Origin: Thermoanaerobaculum sp964488355
Lineage (GTDB): Bacteria > Acidobacteriota > Thermoanaerobaculia > Thermoanaerobaculales > Thermoanaerobaculaceae
NCBI GenBank assembly: GCA_964488355.1
Contig: CAZAUJ010000002.1
Span: 1-64,000 of the forward strand
Direction: 5' to 3'
Length of the DNA stretch: 64,000 bases
Of the stretch, positions 23,583 to 32,772 are shown in pieces (the first letter of the stretch is position 1; each line of letters starts with the position of its first letter). Position numbers and translations under genes: made by a program. The notes beneath the pieces are model-generated. The model was not told where the DNA came from. It did no database searches and worked only from the letters and a program-made list of their open reading frames with translations.

Positions 23583-26411
23583 TCAGTAGCGGAAGCCGAT
23601 CCAAAAGCTAGTGTTGTAGCCGCGATCCAAGCTGCGCTTGAAGTCCCAGCGCTTGGCAAAGTCCCAATGCACGGGCAAGCCAAAAAGCTCGACCGAAAAA
23701 CCGAAACCGTAGGACGAGAGGCCGTCCTCTAGCCGGCCGTCCTTGATGAAGCGGAAGGGCTGGGTAAAGCCCGGCACGTCCACTCGCGCCGCCGCCACAT
23801 CCAAAAAGAAGCGGCCGCGGAGATCGCGCAGGTGCAGCCAGGGCAATACCAAATGGTCGATGAGGGGGAAGCGCCACTCGGCGTTGAAGTAGCCCACCTG
23901 GTTGCCGACCACCGAGCGGTAGTCGAAGCCGCGCAGGGTGTCCACCCCGCCGAAGTAAAAGAGGCTGGGACGGTTGCCGTCAGCCGCAGCCAAAAACAGA
24001 CGAAAGGCCAGCTCGTTGCGCCGAGAAACAGGCAGGTACTGACGCGCGTCCAAGTGCAGCTCACGGGAAAGGCTACCTCCTTCCTTGGCGTCGAACGCCT
24101 GCACCAGCATCAGCTGCCACCGGCGTCCCCAATGGGGTCCGTAATCGTTCCATCCCGTGGTATCACCGGTAAGGCCTACCTGGAGGAAAGGAATGTTGTC
24201 GGTAACGGGGATGAAAAACAGCTGACCACCGAAGAGCACGGGGTAATCCACATCACGGTAAATGTAGCCCGCGGCTCCCTCGGCTCGCAGGTAAAGGGAA
24301 AAGGGATACTGGAAGAAGGCCGCACCGCCTGTTTCGCGCCACAAGCGCTTAAGGCGCACCGCACGACCGGTGAAGGCATCTGCCGCCACGAAGTACGAGC
24401 GGTCGTCGAAAACGGTCACCCCCCACTGGAAGCGCTCTTCCACGTTGAGATAGGCCACCTGGAAGTTGGAGTAACCGGAAACGCTTTCCAAAAGCACGTT
24501 AACTCGCCTGTCGCCGTAGTGGTCGGCAAAGGAAAGAAAAGCCTGCGAGATCAAGGTCCCGTCTTGGGAGTACTGCACCGCCGCTTGCACGTTGTCGGCA
24601 AAAAGCTTGCGCTTGCGTACGGGGGTGATGCGGTCCTCGCTTACCGGCACCGTCACGGCAGGGACAAAGGCTTCTTCTTGGCTGGGAGGGGTTGGCGCTG
24701 CTTCCTGCCCCACCTCCTCCCCCTGTCCGGGGTCGGTGAGGTAAAGCCGCCAAGCGCCTCGGGTGTACGCCTGATACACCACCCGCTCCCCTTCCCGGGT
24801 CGCCACCGCCACGGGGTTGAGAGCCGCGCCGATGACCCTGGTCAGCCGCGTGAGCGTGCGGCGTTCCAGGTGCAAGCGGTAAATGTCGAAAACACTCCGC
24901 TCCCGGTCAGAGGCAAAGTACAGCGCCTTGCCGTCGCGGGAGAAACTAGCACCCTCGTCGTCCCCGGGACCAAAGGTAAGTTGCACGCGCTTTTTCGGAT
25001 CAGCCAGCTCCAAGCGGAAGAGCTTGGCGTACTCGCCGCTTTGGGAGGAGTACACCAGATAGCGTCCGTCGGGTGAAAAGCAGGGCGCCGAGTCGTAGGC
25101 GGGGTCGTTGGTCAGGTTGGTGACGTGGCCGCTGGCCAGCTCCAACAGGAAGACATCCGCTTGCCCCTGAGCAAAGGCGTGAAAGGCCACAAGCTTCCCG
25201 TCAGGGGAGAAGGCCGGCTCCATGGCTTGGTCCAGGCCTATGGGGTACTCCTTCCGTATGCCCCCTTTGACCGCGTCCAATAGCAACAAGACCCGTCCGC
25301 GTCCCCGCCGGGCGAACACCGCCACCAGGTCGCCATCGGGGGAAAAGGCCAAGTCGCGACCCCGATCCGGTCCCACGGTCAACAGCTGGGCTATGAGGTA
25401 CTCGTACTTAGTGGTGTACCCCTTGGTGAGGTTGCGGAAGAGCGTGCGGCCGGGCACGGAAAAAAGGGCCACGTCCACATCGTTCTTGTAGGTGGTGAAC
25501 GCCGCCACTAGCTCCCCGGAAGGGGAAACGGCGGGGGAGACCTCCGCTGAGCGCACCCCTTCTTCTACGCGAAAGGCGGGTCCGAACTCCCGTGGTTCCC
25601 CCCGGTCCCTCACCTCTTCCTGGTACCGCTTGCGCAGCCACGAACGGAACCGCGCGTCGAACTCCTCCACGTCCAAGTCGAAGGCGCGCTTTATCGCCCT
25701 GTCTACGGCACCGGTGAGGCTGTTGCGCGTTTCGAAAATAAAATCCCTTAAGCCCTCCACACCCCATTCCGCTTCCACAAAAGCAAAAACCATGTGGCCA
25801 AAGCGATAGGCGAAATAACCGATGACGTTGTCGGCGACCGAGGGCACACGGTCAGCCCACGCCGCATCGCGCATCACCGCTCGCGCGCGCGAGTCCTCAT
25901 CCTGGGCGAGGTAGGAAGCCATGCCTTCCATGAACCATTGGGGAATATTGGTGGTGACGGCCTTGCCCAGCTTGCCCTGAAAGAGGATCTCGTACTGAAA
26001 AATGTGCACCAGCTCGTGCTTGATGAGCTTGGCCAGCTCGGCATCGGGCAAGTCCACCGGCAGCACCATGCGGTTGCGGGCGGGCACGGCAAAAGCGCCC
26101 ACGCCTTCGGGGATGCCTTCGATGATCACGTTTGTTTGCTCGAACTCCGAGTGGCCGGCGTAGGCAATGAGGGGAACAGGCTCAGGAATTTGAAAGTTGA
26201 GCTTGCGGGCCAGCTCATCGTAGGCGCTCTCGGCAAAGGAAGCTACCCTTCCCACCTGCGGCGCCACGCGGTCGTAAAAGGAAATGCGAAAGTGCGGGGT
26301 GGCGAACTCCTGCCATTGGAAGGTGTCGTAGCGAACCTTGTTCTTGCCGAAATACTGGGCGTGGGAAAGGGATGCCACCAGCAAACCCCAAACCAACAGC
26401 CTTACCCGCAT
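23583..26411 (-). CDS. Exported peptidase-like/TolB-like propeller protein with C-terminal beta-barrel
   Basis: A 942-residue multidomain protein with a signal peptide (MRVRLLVWGLLVASLSHAQ). Residues about 30-270 resemble the gluzincin MA-like family: KLIKHELVHIFQYE holds HExxH with a downstream glutamate in PQWFMEGMASYLAQ. About 280-560 has TolB/PD40-type propeller repeats, for example FSPDGDLVAVFARRGRGR, FSPDGKLVAFHAF and FSPDGRYLVYSSQSGE. The last about 350 residues look like a surface-antigen/Omp85-type barrel, with FFGG-like FYFGGVDTLRGFDYRSVVGN and a C-terminal strand ending in FWIGFRY. The likely location is the outer membrane, with peptidase and propeller in the periplasm. Two smaller exported proteins are encoded just upstream. 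Confidence 0.85.
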   Translation of the reverse strand: MRVRLLVWGLLVASLSHAQYFGKNKVRYDTFQWQEFATPHFRISFYDRVAPQVGRVASFAESAYDELARKLNFQIPEPVPLIAYAGHSEFEQTNVIIEGIPEGVGAFAVPARNRMVLPVDLPDAELAKLIKHELVHIFQYEILFQGKLGKAVTTNIPQWFMEGMASYLAQDEDSRARAVMRDAAWADRVPSVADNVIGYFAYRFGHMVFAFVEAEWGVEGLRDFIFETRNSLTGAVDRAIKRAFDLDVEEFDARFRSWLRKRYQEEVRDRGEPREFGPAFRVEEGVRSAEVSPAVSPSGELVAAFTTYKNDVDVALFSVPGRTLFRNLTKGYTTKYEYLIAQLLTVGPDRGRDLAFSPDGDLVAVFARRGRGRVLLLLDAVKGGIRKEYPIGLDQAMEPAFSPDGKLVAFHAFAQGQADVFLLELASGHVTNLTNDPAYDSAPCFSPDGRYLVYSSQSGEYAKLFRLELADPKKRVQLTFGPGDDEGASFSRDGKALYFASDRERSVFDIYRLHLERRTLTRLTRVIGAALNPVAVATREGERVVYQAYTRGAWRLYLTDPGQGEEVGQEAAPTPPSQEEAFVPAVTVPVSEDRITPVRKRKLFADNVQAAVQYSQDGTLISQAFLSFADHYGDRRVNVLLESVSGYSNFQVAYLNVEERFQWGVTVFDDRSYFVAADAFTGRAVRLKRLWRETGGAAFFQYPFSLYLRAEGAAGYIYRDVDYPVLFGGQLFFIPVTDNIPFLQVGLTGDTTGWNDYGPHWGRRWQLMLVQAFDAKEGGSLSRELHLDARQYLPVSRRNELAFRLFLAAADGNRPSLFYFGGVDTLRGFDYRSVVGNQVGYFNAEWRFPLIDHLVLPWLHLRDLRGRFFLDVAAARVDVPGFTQPFRFIKDGRLEDGLSSYGFGFSVELFGLPVHWDFAKRWDFKRSLDRGYNTSFWIGFRY

Positions 26412-26419
26412 AGCCCCCC

Positions 26420-27106
26420 CTAGTCGGTAAACAGTAGGCGCTTGCTCTTCACCGTACGGGGAACAAAGATTCCCACCAACTGGTTTTCCAGCGCGTAAAG
26501 GTTGGCAAACATGCCGGAAAACTCATCGAAGCTGCGCTCTTCCCGCTGTTGAAAATCCTTCAAGGGTTGCTCCAAAAGCAGTGCGCCGGTACGTCCGTCG
26601 TAGACCTGAAGCAGGATGTCGTACAAAAAACCCGTTTGCTCCACCAGCACTTGCCGGTAATAGGTGCGGCCATCAATGGGCGACACATACTCTTCGGTCT
26701 TATAGCCGGAGCGATCCTGCACCTGAAAATCCACGCTACCCCCCACAATCAAATCCGCCCCCGTTTGCCAACCCAACTGCCGCCAAAAACCCGCTTCCCG
26801 TGACAGCTGTACCACATCCGTGGTCGGCGGCCTCAGCCCCTCTACCGGTGGCAGAAGCTGCAGCTTGGACTCGCGCCGCAGCAGGCGGCGCAGGTAGCGT
26901 TCGAACTCGACCGCCACGTCAAAACCCAGCTTTTGCGCGCCCTCATCTCCCCCACGCGGTTCGCGGAAAAAAGGGCCCAAATAGAGGCGCTCGTGACCCG
27001 AAAGCAGCAGTTTGGGACGAACCGGTAGGGAAATTTCCACCTCGCGCACACCCGCCCACGCCGCCGCCGCCAGAAGAGACAAAGCCACGAGCCCCCTAGC
27101 TCTCAC
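26420..27106 (-). CDS. Exported protein of unknown function, partner of the barrel protein
   Basis: A 228-residue protein starting at a GTG at 27106, overlapping the end of the TPR lipoprotein gene. The N terminus (VRARGLVALSLLAAAAWAG) is a signal peptide. The body includes ADLIVGGSVDFQVQDRSG and LYDILLQVYDGRTGALLLEQ. This resembles the layout of periplasmic CsgG/TolB-N-like proteins that report GADLIVxGxV followed by conserved strands. I cannot name the family with certainty. It lies 8 nt upstream of the 942-residue barrel protein, so the two are probably co-expressed. A longer start at 27160 is possible but lies inside the preceding gene. Confidence 0.72.
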   Translation of the reverse strand: MRARGLVALSLLAAAAWAGVREVEISLPVRPKLLLSGHERLYLGPFFREPRGGDEGAQKLGFDVAVEFERYLRRLLRRESKLQLLPPVEGLRPPTTDVVQLSREAGFWRQLGWQTGADLIVGGSVDFQVQDRSGYKTEEYVSPIDGRTYYRQVLVEQTGFLYDILLQVYDGRTGALLLEQPLKDFQQREERSFDEFSGMFANLYALENQLVGIFVPRTVKSKRLLFTD

Positions 27107-27473
27107 CCGTGCCCCCTTTCGGCCGAATTCCCTTAATGTACGAGGCGTAAAACTCGGCAAAACGACCGTAGTTTCGCCGAATGCGGCTGTTGTGCGGTGC
27201 CAACTCCAAGGCCCGCTTGTAGGTGGCCAAGGCTTCCTCGTATCGGCCCAGCGCCTCGTAGGCCACTGCCAGGTTGTTCAGCACCTCCGCGGTTTCCCCA
27301 CCCGACGCACGGGCCCGCTCAAAGCGGAAAGCCGCCTCCTTCCACAGCCCTGCTGAGGCTGCCTCCACCCCCGCGCGCAGCTGTTCCCGCGCCGCCGAGC
27401 CCAGCCCGGAACTGGCACACCCGACCGCCAAAACCGCCGCCACCAGTGCCGAAGCCCTGACCACGCGCCCCAC
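27096..27473 (-). CDS. TPR-repeat lipoprotein
   Basis: A 125-residue lipoprotein. The signal peptide ends in a lipobox LAVGC (Cys about 19). About two tetratricopeptide repeats follow, for example AEVLNNLAVAYEALGRYEEA and LATYKRALELAPHNSRIRRN. The GTG at 27473 has GGAGG upstream and a TATAAT hexamer at 27494-27489, only 16 nt from the start, so the leader would be very short. It heads a three-gene minus-strand group with the unknown exported protein and the barrel protein, and may act as their assembly or scaffold partner. Confidence 0.82.
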   Translation of the reverse strand: MGRVVRASALVAAVLAVGCASSGLGSAAREQLRAGVEAASAGLWKEAAFRFERARASGGETAEVLNNLAVAYEALGRYEEALATYKRALELAPHNSRIRRNYGRFAEFYASYIKGIRPKGGTGES

Positions 27474-27487
27474 GATAGCCTCCGGAT

Positions 27488-27501
27488 TATTATAACGCCC
27501 C
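27488..27501 (+). promoter_or_regulatory. -10-like AT stretch directly ahead of dprA
   Basis: TATTATAAC precedes the dprA GTG. Read as TATTAT (27488-27493) or TATAAC (27491-27496), it leaves 8 or 5 nt before the start codon and no Shine-Dalgarno, as expected for a leaderless mRNA. The opposite strand of the same bases contains TATAAT for the divergent TPR gene. No -35 match was found. Confidence 0.4.
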
Positions 27502-28485
27502 GTGAAAGCTAACTATTTTCTTGCCGCCAACCTCGTCGGTTGGGGTCGAGCCGCTCGGGAACGAGGCCGGGAGCTTCTCCGGCAGGGCGCATTACCGGAC
27601 GAGCTGCTGGCCAAAGCCCAAGCCGCCTGCCAGCAGGCGGCCAGGTGCGGGTTTCGATGGGTGGCAGCCGAGGATCCCTGTTTTCCCCCAGGGTTACTGG
27701 CCCTTGCCGATCCCCCTTTGGGCCTGTTCATCCGGGGACAGGTGCCCGACGGTCCGGCTGCGGCCATTGTTGGCTCCCGTCGCGCATCTGCCTATGGAAA
27801 GGAAGTGGCCTACTATCTGGGCAAGGAGCTGGCCACGGCGGGCGTTTGGGTGGTTTCGGGCATGGCTCGAGGCGTGGATACGGCAGCCCACCGCGGGGCG
27901 CTGGCCAGCACTGGCCGCACGGTAGCCGTATGGGGATGCGGCCCCGACCGGGTCTACCCACCGGAGAACAGGGAGTTGGCCGAGCTCATCGCCCAACGTG
28001 GGGCCTTGATCACCGAGTACCCTCCGGGCACGCCCCCGCGGCCAGAGAACTTCCCTGAACGCAACCGCTTGATCGCCGGGCTGGCCCAGGTGCTGGTGGT
28101 GGTGGAGGCAGACGCCCGTTCCGGTGCGCTGCTCAGCGCCAAGCTGGCCCTGGAGGAGGGCCGAGAGGTGATGGCGGTTCCCGGCTCGGTTTTCTCTCCC
28201 CTTTCCGCTGGCCCCAACTCCTTGCTGCGCGCGGGGGCGGCGCCGGTGATTTGTGCCCAGGACGTGCTGGACGCCCTAGGTGTTCGGTCACCGACAGCGG
28301 TTCCCCTCCCACGACCTCAAGAGGAGGGGCTGTTGCGCTTCCTCCCGCCCGGTGAAAGCCTTACGGTGGACGAGCTGGCGGCTCGCAGCGGGCTTTCGGT
28401 CGCAGAAGTGCTCCAAGAGGTGGCTCGCTGCGAGCTTTCTGGCCAGTTGCAACGGGAGCCCGACGGGCGGTTGCGGCGAGCCTAG
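27502..28485 (+). CDS. dprA: DNA-processing protein DprA
   Basis: A 327-residue protein that binds single-stranded DNA and loads RecA during natural transformation. The Rossmann-like core shows AAIVGSRRASAYGKEVAYYL (about 89-108), VVSGMARGVDTAAHRGAL (about 117-134), TEYPPGTPPRPENFPERNRL (about 172-191) and VVEADARSGALLSAKLALEEG. The C-terminal about 60 residues form a small winged-helix domain (LTVDELAARSGLSVAEVLQE). The start is GTG at 27502 without a Shine-Dalgarno. Other competence genes are not in the window. The stop overlaps the convergent lipoprotein gene by 4 nt. Confidence 0.93.
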   Translation: MKANYFLAANLVGWGRAARERGRELLRQGALPDELLAKAQAACQQAARCGFRWVAAEDPCFPPGLLALADPPLGLFIRGQVPDGPAAAIVGSRRASAYGKEVAYYLGKELATAGVWVVSGMARGVDTAAHRGALASTGRTVAVWGCGPDRVYPPENRELAELIAQRGALITEYPPGTPPRPENFPERNRLIAGLAQVLVVVEADARSGALLSAKLALEEGREVMAVPGSVFSPLSAGPNSLLRAGAAPVICAQDVLDALGVRSPTAVPLPRPQEEGLLRFLPPGESLTVDELAARSGLSVAEVLQEVARCELSGQLQREPDGRLRRA

Positions 28486-29048
28486 CGGTCGGTAAGCTGG
28501 AAGGGAAGGCGCACCCGCGTCTCCACCAGATCGATGGCTAGCGTCCAGGTGCCCGGCTGCAACCCCTCCGGGACGAAGAAGAACAGGCTCCCTCGGCAGA
28601 CCCGCCGGTCATCCACGTGCACCTGCGGGAAGACCAGCCCTTCCCCCGGGGCAGCGAAAAACTCCAAGCTGCAGGTGAGCTCGCGGTTGAAGTAATCCAA
28701 AGGGTCGGTCGCGAGAGCAGCTCGGCGTAACCCAGCCTGCAATTGCGGGTACGCCCGGGCGAACTGCTCTTGGTTGGCCAGCGGGATTCTTCGCCCATCG
28801 GGCGCCACCAGGAACACCCGCTCGCGCCGCACCTCCGTCACCTTGCCGGCGGGTGCGGTCATGGCCACCTCGAGGATGAGCCACTGCTCTCCCAAGCTGA
28901 GTGTGGCGTACCGGTACGACAAGGCCAGCTCCAACTCGGGGCCGCGGTACCGCAGGACCGTGGCACCCATTCTCTCCAAACCCGGCACGCCCGTGGGCTG
29001 GCCGGTGGCACAGGCCAAGGCAAAGAGCAGGGGCCATAGCCGCTTCAT
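28482..29048 (-). CDS. Putative lipoprotein of unknown function
   Basis: A 188-residue exported protein. The start at 29048 is supported by a GGGGGA ribosome-binding site and a short signal peptide MKRLWPLLFALAC, with Cys13 as possible lipidation site; the -3 residue is Ala, weaker than Leu. The mature part appears to be a beta-rich domain with LYSYRYATLSLGEQWLILEV-like alternation and FVPEGLQPGTWTLAIDLVET near the end. I recognise no family. It stands alone, convergent to dprA and divergent from topA. Confidence 0.72.
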   Translation of the reverse strand: MKRLWPLLFALACATGQPTGVPGLERMGATVLRYRGPELELALSYRYATLSLGEQWLILEVAMTAPAGKVTEVRRERVFLVAPDGRRIPLANQEQFARAYPQLQAGLRRAALATDPLDYFNRELTCSLEFFAAPGEGLVFPQVHVDDRRVCRGSLFFFVPEGLQPGTWTLAIDLVETRVRLPFQLTDR

Positions 29049-29119
29049 TGGGTCCCCCTTTCCCCAGCATTCTAGACCTGGCTCTTGACAACCCTTGCTA
29101 AAGTGCGCCCGGAGGTACG

Positions 29120-31351
29120 GTGGCTGGCACCCTGGTGATTGTGGAGTCGCCGGCGAAGGCGCGCACCCTGGCACCCTATTTGGGCAAGGACGTGCAAGTG
29201 CTTGCCTCCGTGGGCCATGTGCGGGATTTACCCAAGAACAAGCTGGGAATCGACCTGGAACACGGCTTCGAGCCCCAATACCAGCTCCTTCCAGGCAAAA
29301 GAGGCGTGGTGGAGCAGCTCAAAAAAGCGGCGCGGGCAGCGGAGAAGATCCTTCTGGCCACCGACCCTGACCGCGAAGGCGAAGCCATCGCGTGGCACGT
29401 GGCCGAGCTCTTGCGCTCGGAGGCCAAGCCCTGCCAACGGGTGCTTTTCCACGAGATCACCAAGCAGGGTGTGCAGGAGGCGATGAAGCATCCGCGGCAG
29501 CTGGATCCCCACCTGGTGGATTCGCAAAAGGCTCGCCGGGTGTTGGATCGGCTGGTGGGCTACTCCCTCTCGCCCCTTCTGTGGGAAAAGGTCAAGCGAG
29601 GGCTTTCCGCGGGGCGCGTGCAATCAGTGGCGCTCAAGATGATCTGCGACCGGGAAGCGGAAATTGCCGCGTTTGTCCCGCAGGAGTACTGGCACGTGGA
29701 CGCCACGCTGGCAGCCGAGAGCCCGCCGACCTTTGTTGCTCTCTTGGCCCTCAAAAACGGGAAAAAGCTCACCGTCGCTGACCGGGCCACCGCCGAAGCC
29801 GTCAAGGCGGAACTGAGCGGCAGCACCTTCCGCGTGGCGGCGATCCAGCGCAAGCGCCGCAAGCAAAACCCTCCGCCCCCTTTTGTCACCGCTAAGCTAC
29901 AACAGGCAGCCTATCAGAAGCTGCGCTTCCCCGTGCGCAAGACCATGCTGCTGGCCCAGCGCCTCTACGAAGGGGTGGACGTGGCTGGCGAGCGGGTGGG
30001 TCTGATCACCTACATGCGTACCGACTCGGTACGGGTGGCCAAAGAAGCCCAAGAAGCCGCGCGCGAGCTCGTGCGGCAGCTCTTTGGGCCCGAGGCGCTA
30101 CCGGAAAAACCCAACCTCTTTCGAAACAAACAAGCCGCCCAGGATGCTCACGAGGCCATCCGCCCTACCGACGTGCGGCGCACGCCCGAGTCTTTGCGCC
30201 CATACCTCAGTGCCGATGAGCTCAAGCTTTACACCCTCATTTGGCAACGGTTCCTGGCCTCGCAGATGCGCCCAGCTGAGTTTGACGTCACCGAGGTGTT
30301 GGTGGAGGCGGGAGCCTACGGACTCAAGGCTAAGGGGGAAGTGGAGGTGGAGCCCGGATTCTTGCGGGTTTATCGCGAGGAATCGCAGGAAGGCGGAGAG
30401 GAAACCCCTCTGAGCTTGCCACCCTTGGAGCAGGGTCAGCTGCTCCAGCTGTTAGAGCTGAAGGCCGAGCAAAAGTTTACCCAACCGCCGCCCCGCTACA
30501 CCGAAGCCACCCTGGTCAAAACCCTGGAGGAAAACGGTATCGGTCGGCCTTCCACCTACGCCCAAATCATTGCCACCCTTTCCGACCGCCAGTACGTAGT
30601 GAAGGAAAAAGGCGCCTTTGTGCCCACGGAACTGGGTAAGCTGGTGACCCGGCTTTTGACCGACAGCTTCGGCGACCTGGTCAACGAGGGATACACCGCA
30701 CGCCTTGAAGAGGAGCTGGACGCCATTGCCGAGGGGGTCAAGGACTGGCGGCAAGCCATTGCCGCCTTTTGGCACGCCTTCCAACGGGACCTGGCTCAGG
30801 CCAAACACGCCATGGCCGAGGCCAAGGGCGGGGTGCCCACGGACAAGACCTGTCCCACCTGCGGGAGCCCCATGGTGTTGCGCTTCGGCCGCTACGGCGA
30901 GTTCCTCGCGTGTAGCCGCTACCCCGAATGCAAAACAACGCTGGAACAAGATTCCGGCACCGGACCCCCACCCCTTTGTCCTCTCTGCGGCAGTCCTATG
31001 GTACGCAAGCGCTCCCGCTTTGGGCCCTTTTGGGCTTGCAGCCGCTACCCCAGCTGCAAGGGCAAGCAAGCCTTGCAGAAGGCGGCATCTCCCAACACGC
31101 CCTCGGGTGTCGCCTGCCCACAGTGCCACGAGGGTGAGCTGGTGGAGAAGCGCTCGCGCCGTGGACGGCCTTTTTGGGGCTGCAATCGGTATCCGGAATG
31201 CACCTTCACATTGCCGGCCAAACCCGTTCCCCACGCCTGTCCTGCTTGTGGCGCCCCTTTCCTGCTGGAAAAGAAAACAGTCCGCCGCGGCTGTTTCTGG
31301 CAGTGCGCCAGGTGTACGCAGACGGTGAGCCCAGGGGAGGAAGGGCCATGA
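29120..31351 (+). CDS. topA: DNA topoisomerase I
   Basis: A 743-residue type IA topoisomerase that relaxes negative supercoils. The Toprim domain starts TLVIVESPAKARTLAPYLG and includes ATDPDREGEAIAWHV (about 76-90). The active-site tyrosine is in GLITYMRTDSVRVA (about 294-307). After the core, four zinc-ribbon modules follow from about residue 570: CPTCGSPM, CPLCGSPM, CPQCHEGELVE and CPACGAPF, each paired with a downstream CSRYPEC-like half. The GTG start at 29120 has GGAGGT. It heads a coupled operon with trmFO (ATGA), xerC, hslV and hslU. Confidence 0.96.
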   Translation: MAGTLVIVESPAKARTLAPYLGKDVQVLASVGHVRDLPKNKLGIDLEHGFEPQYQLLPGKRGVVEQLKKAARAAEKILLATDPDREGEAIAWHVAELLRSEAKPCQRVLFHEITKQGVQEAMKHPRQLDPHLVDSQKARRVLDRLVGYSLSPLLWEKVKRGLSAGRVQSVALKMICDREAEIAAFVPQEYWHVDATLAAESPPTFVALLALKNGKKLTVADRATAEAVKAELSGSTFRVAAIQRKRRKQNPPPPFVTAKLQQAAYQKLRFPVRKTMLLAQRLYEGVDVAGERVGLITYMRTDSVRVAKEAQEAARELVRQLFGPEALPEKPNLFRNKQAAQDAHEAIRPTDVRRTPESLRPYLSADELKLYTLIWQRFLASQMRPAEFDVTEVLVEAGAYGLKAKGEVEVEPGFLRVYREESQEGGEETPLSLPPLEQGQLLQLLELKAEQKFTQPPPRYTEATLVKTLEENGIGRPSTYAQIIATLSDRQYVVKEKGAFVPTELGKLVTRLLTDSFGDLVNEGYTARLEEELDAIAEGVKDWRQAIAAFWHAFQRDLAQAKHAMAEAKGGVPTDKTCPTCGSPMVLRFGRYGEFLACSRYPECKTTLEQDSGTGPPPLCPLCGSPMVRKRSRFGPFWACSRYPSCKGKQALQKAASPNTPSGVACPQCHEGELVEKRSRRGRPFWGCNRYPECTFTLPAKPVPHACPACGAPFLLEKKTVRRGCFWQCARCTQTVSPGEEGP

Positions 31352-32739
31352 GCATCCCGCCAGTGATGGTGGTGGGAGGTGGCCTGGCCGGCAGCGAAGC
31401 CGCTTGGCAGCTGGCAGAAACAGGGGTGGAGGTGATCCTTTACGAGATGCGTCCCACCACCCCCACGCCAGCTCACCACAGTGGCCTGCTGGCAGAGTTG
31501 GTGTGCTCCAACTCCCTACGGTCGGACAACCCGCACAACGCGGTGGGCCTGCTCAAGCGCGAGATGGAAGCTTTGGGCTCGCTGATCCTGGCGTGCGCTC
31601 GCGCCCATCAGCTGCCCGCCGGTGACGCGCTGGCTGTGGATCGGGAGGGTTTTGCCCGCACCGTCACCCAGGTGCTCGCCAACCACCCACGCGTACGCGT
31701 TTGCAGGGAGGAGGTGCGGGAGCTGCCACCTGCGCCGGCCATCGTGGCTACCGGCCCCCTCACGTCGCCCGCCCTGCAAAGCGCCTTAGAGAGCTACCTG
31801 GGTGAGGGGTCCCTAAGCTTTTTCGACGCCATTGCCCCCGTGGTAGCGGCCTCCTCGCTGGATGAGAGCAAGCTCTTCCGCGCCTCGCGCTACGGCAAGG
31901 GCGGCGGGGAGGATTACCTGAACGCGCCGCTGACTCGGGAGGAGTACGAGCGCTTCGTGGATGCTTTGCTGCGCGCTCCCAAGGTGCCCCTCAAAGATTT
32001 CGAACGGGACATTCCCTTCTTCGAGGGCTGCCTGCCCATCGAAGTTATGGCCGAGCGCGGGCGCGATACCCTCCGTTTTGGCCCCATGAAGCCCGTGGGC
32101 TTGGTGGATCCGCGCACCGGCCGCAGGCCGTATGCGGTGGTGCAGCTGCGGCAAGACGACGTGGCACGGGAAGCCTACAACCTGGTGGGCTTCCAAACGC
32201 GTATGACCGTGCCGGCCCAAAAAGAGGTTTTCCGCCTCATCCCAGGCCTAGAGCAGGCGCGTTTCCTGCGCTTCGGCATGGTGCACCGTAACACCTTCCT
32301 CTGCGCGCCCAAGTTCTTGGACAGCACCTTGCAGCTTAAGGGCCTTACCGGTGTGCGGGTGGCGGGCCAGCTCACGGGCGTGGAGGGCTACGTGGAATCG
32401 GCAGCCACCGGCCTATTGGCTGCCCTTTTCACCCTCGCTCAGCTGCACGGCTTGCCGCTCCCACCGCCACCTCCTTGGACAGCGCACGGTGGCCTGGTTC
32501 GCCACGTGCAGCTTTCCTCGCCCGCTCGCTTTCAGCCTGCCAACGCCTCCTGGGCCCTGATGACCGACCCCCCCACGTCCCTACCGGAAGAAAAACGCGC
32601 CAAGAGGGAACAGGCCGCGCGCCTGGCGCTGGCCGCTATTCGCCAATGGCGGGAAGGGCTGCCTCTCCCTGTTCCTAATCCGGCCCGCCTCCTCGGGGCC
32701 GCGGAAGCGGAAAAGCTACGGCAGCTCCAGGCCCCCTAG
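31348..32739 (+). CDS. trmFO: Folate-dependent tRNA uridine-54 C5-methyltransferase TrmFO
   Basis: A 463-residue FAD enzyme that forms 5-methyluridine at tRNA position 54 using methylene-tetrahydrofolate. The FAD-binding motif VMVVGGGLAGSEAAWQL is at about residues 6-22. Family-specific stretches include LYEMRPTTPTPAHHSGLLAE, LVCSNSLRSDNPHNAVGLLK and FFEGCLPIEVMAERG. The ATG at 31348 overlaps the topA stop and has GGGGAGGAAG upstream; longer open frames into topA are ignored. GidA/MnmG is a relative, but the length and motifs fit TrmFO. Confidence 0.95.
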   Translation: MSIPPVMVVGGGLAGSEAAWQLAETGVEVILYEMRPTTPTPAHHSGLLAELVCSNSLRSDNPHNAVGLLKREMEALGSLILACARAHQLPAGDALAVDREGFARTVTQVLANHPRVRVCREEVRELPPAPAIVATGPLTSPALQSALESYLGEGSLSFFDAIAPVVAASSLDESKLFRASRYGKGGGEDYLNAPLTREEYERFVDALLRAPKVPLKDFERDIPFFEGCLPIEVMAERGRDTLRFGPMKPVGLVDPRTGRRPYAVVQLRQDDVAREAYNLVGFQTRMTVPAQKEVFRLIPGLEQARFLRFGMVHRNTFLCAPKFLDSTLQLKGLTGVRVAGQLTGVEGYVESAATGLLAALFTLAQLHGLPLPPPPPWTAHGGLVRHVQLSSPARFQPANASWALMTDPPTSLPEEKRAKREQAARLALAAIRQWREGLPLPVPNPARLLGAAEAEKLRQLQAP

Positions 32740-32760
32740 CCGCTCTTGCCCCGGGGGACC

Positions 32761-32766
32761 TACAAT
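32761..32766 (+). promoter_or_regulatory. -10-like hexamer 6 nt before xerC start
   Basis: TACAAT followed by six bases and then the GTG of xerC, without a Shine-Dalgarno. This spacing suggests an internal promoter yielding a leaderless xerC-hslVU transcript inside the topA operon. No -35 match is seen. Confidence 0.4.
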
Positions 32767-32772
32767 GAGACC

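Noticed and set aside
29084..29104. TTGACA and TAAAGT ahead of topA as a promoter
   Set aside because: The two elements are only 8 nt apart, so they cannot be a normal -35/-10 pair.
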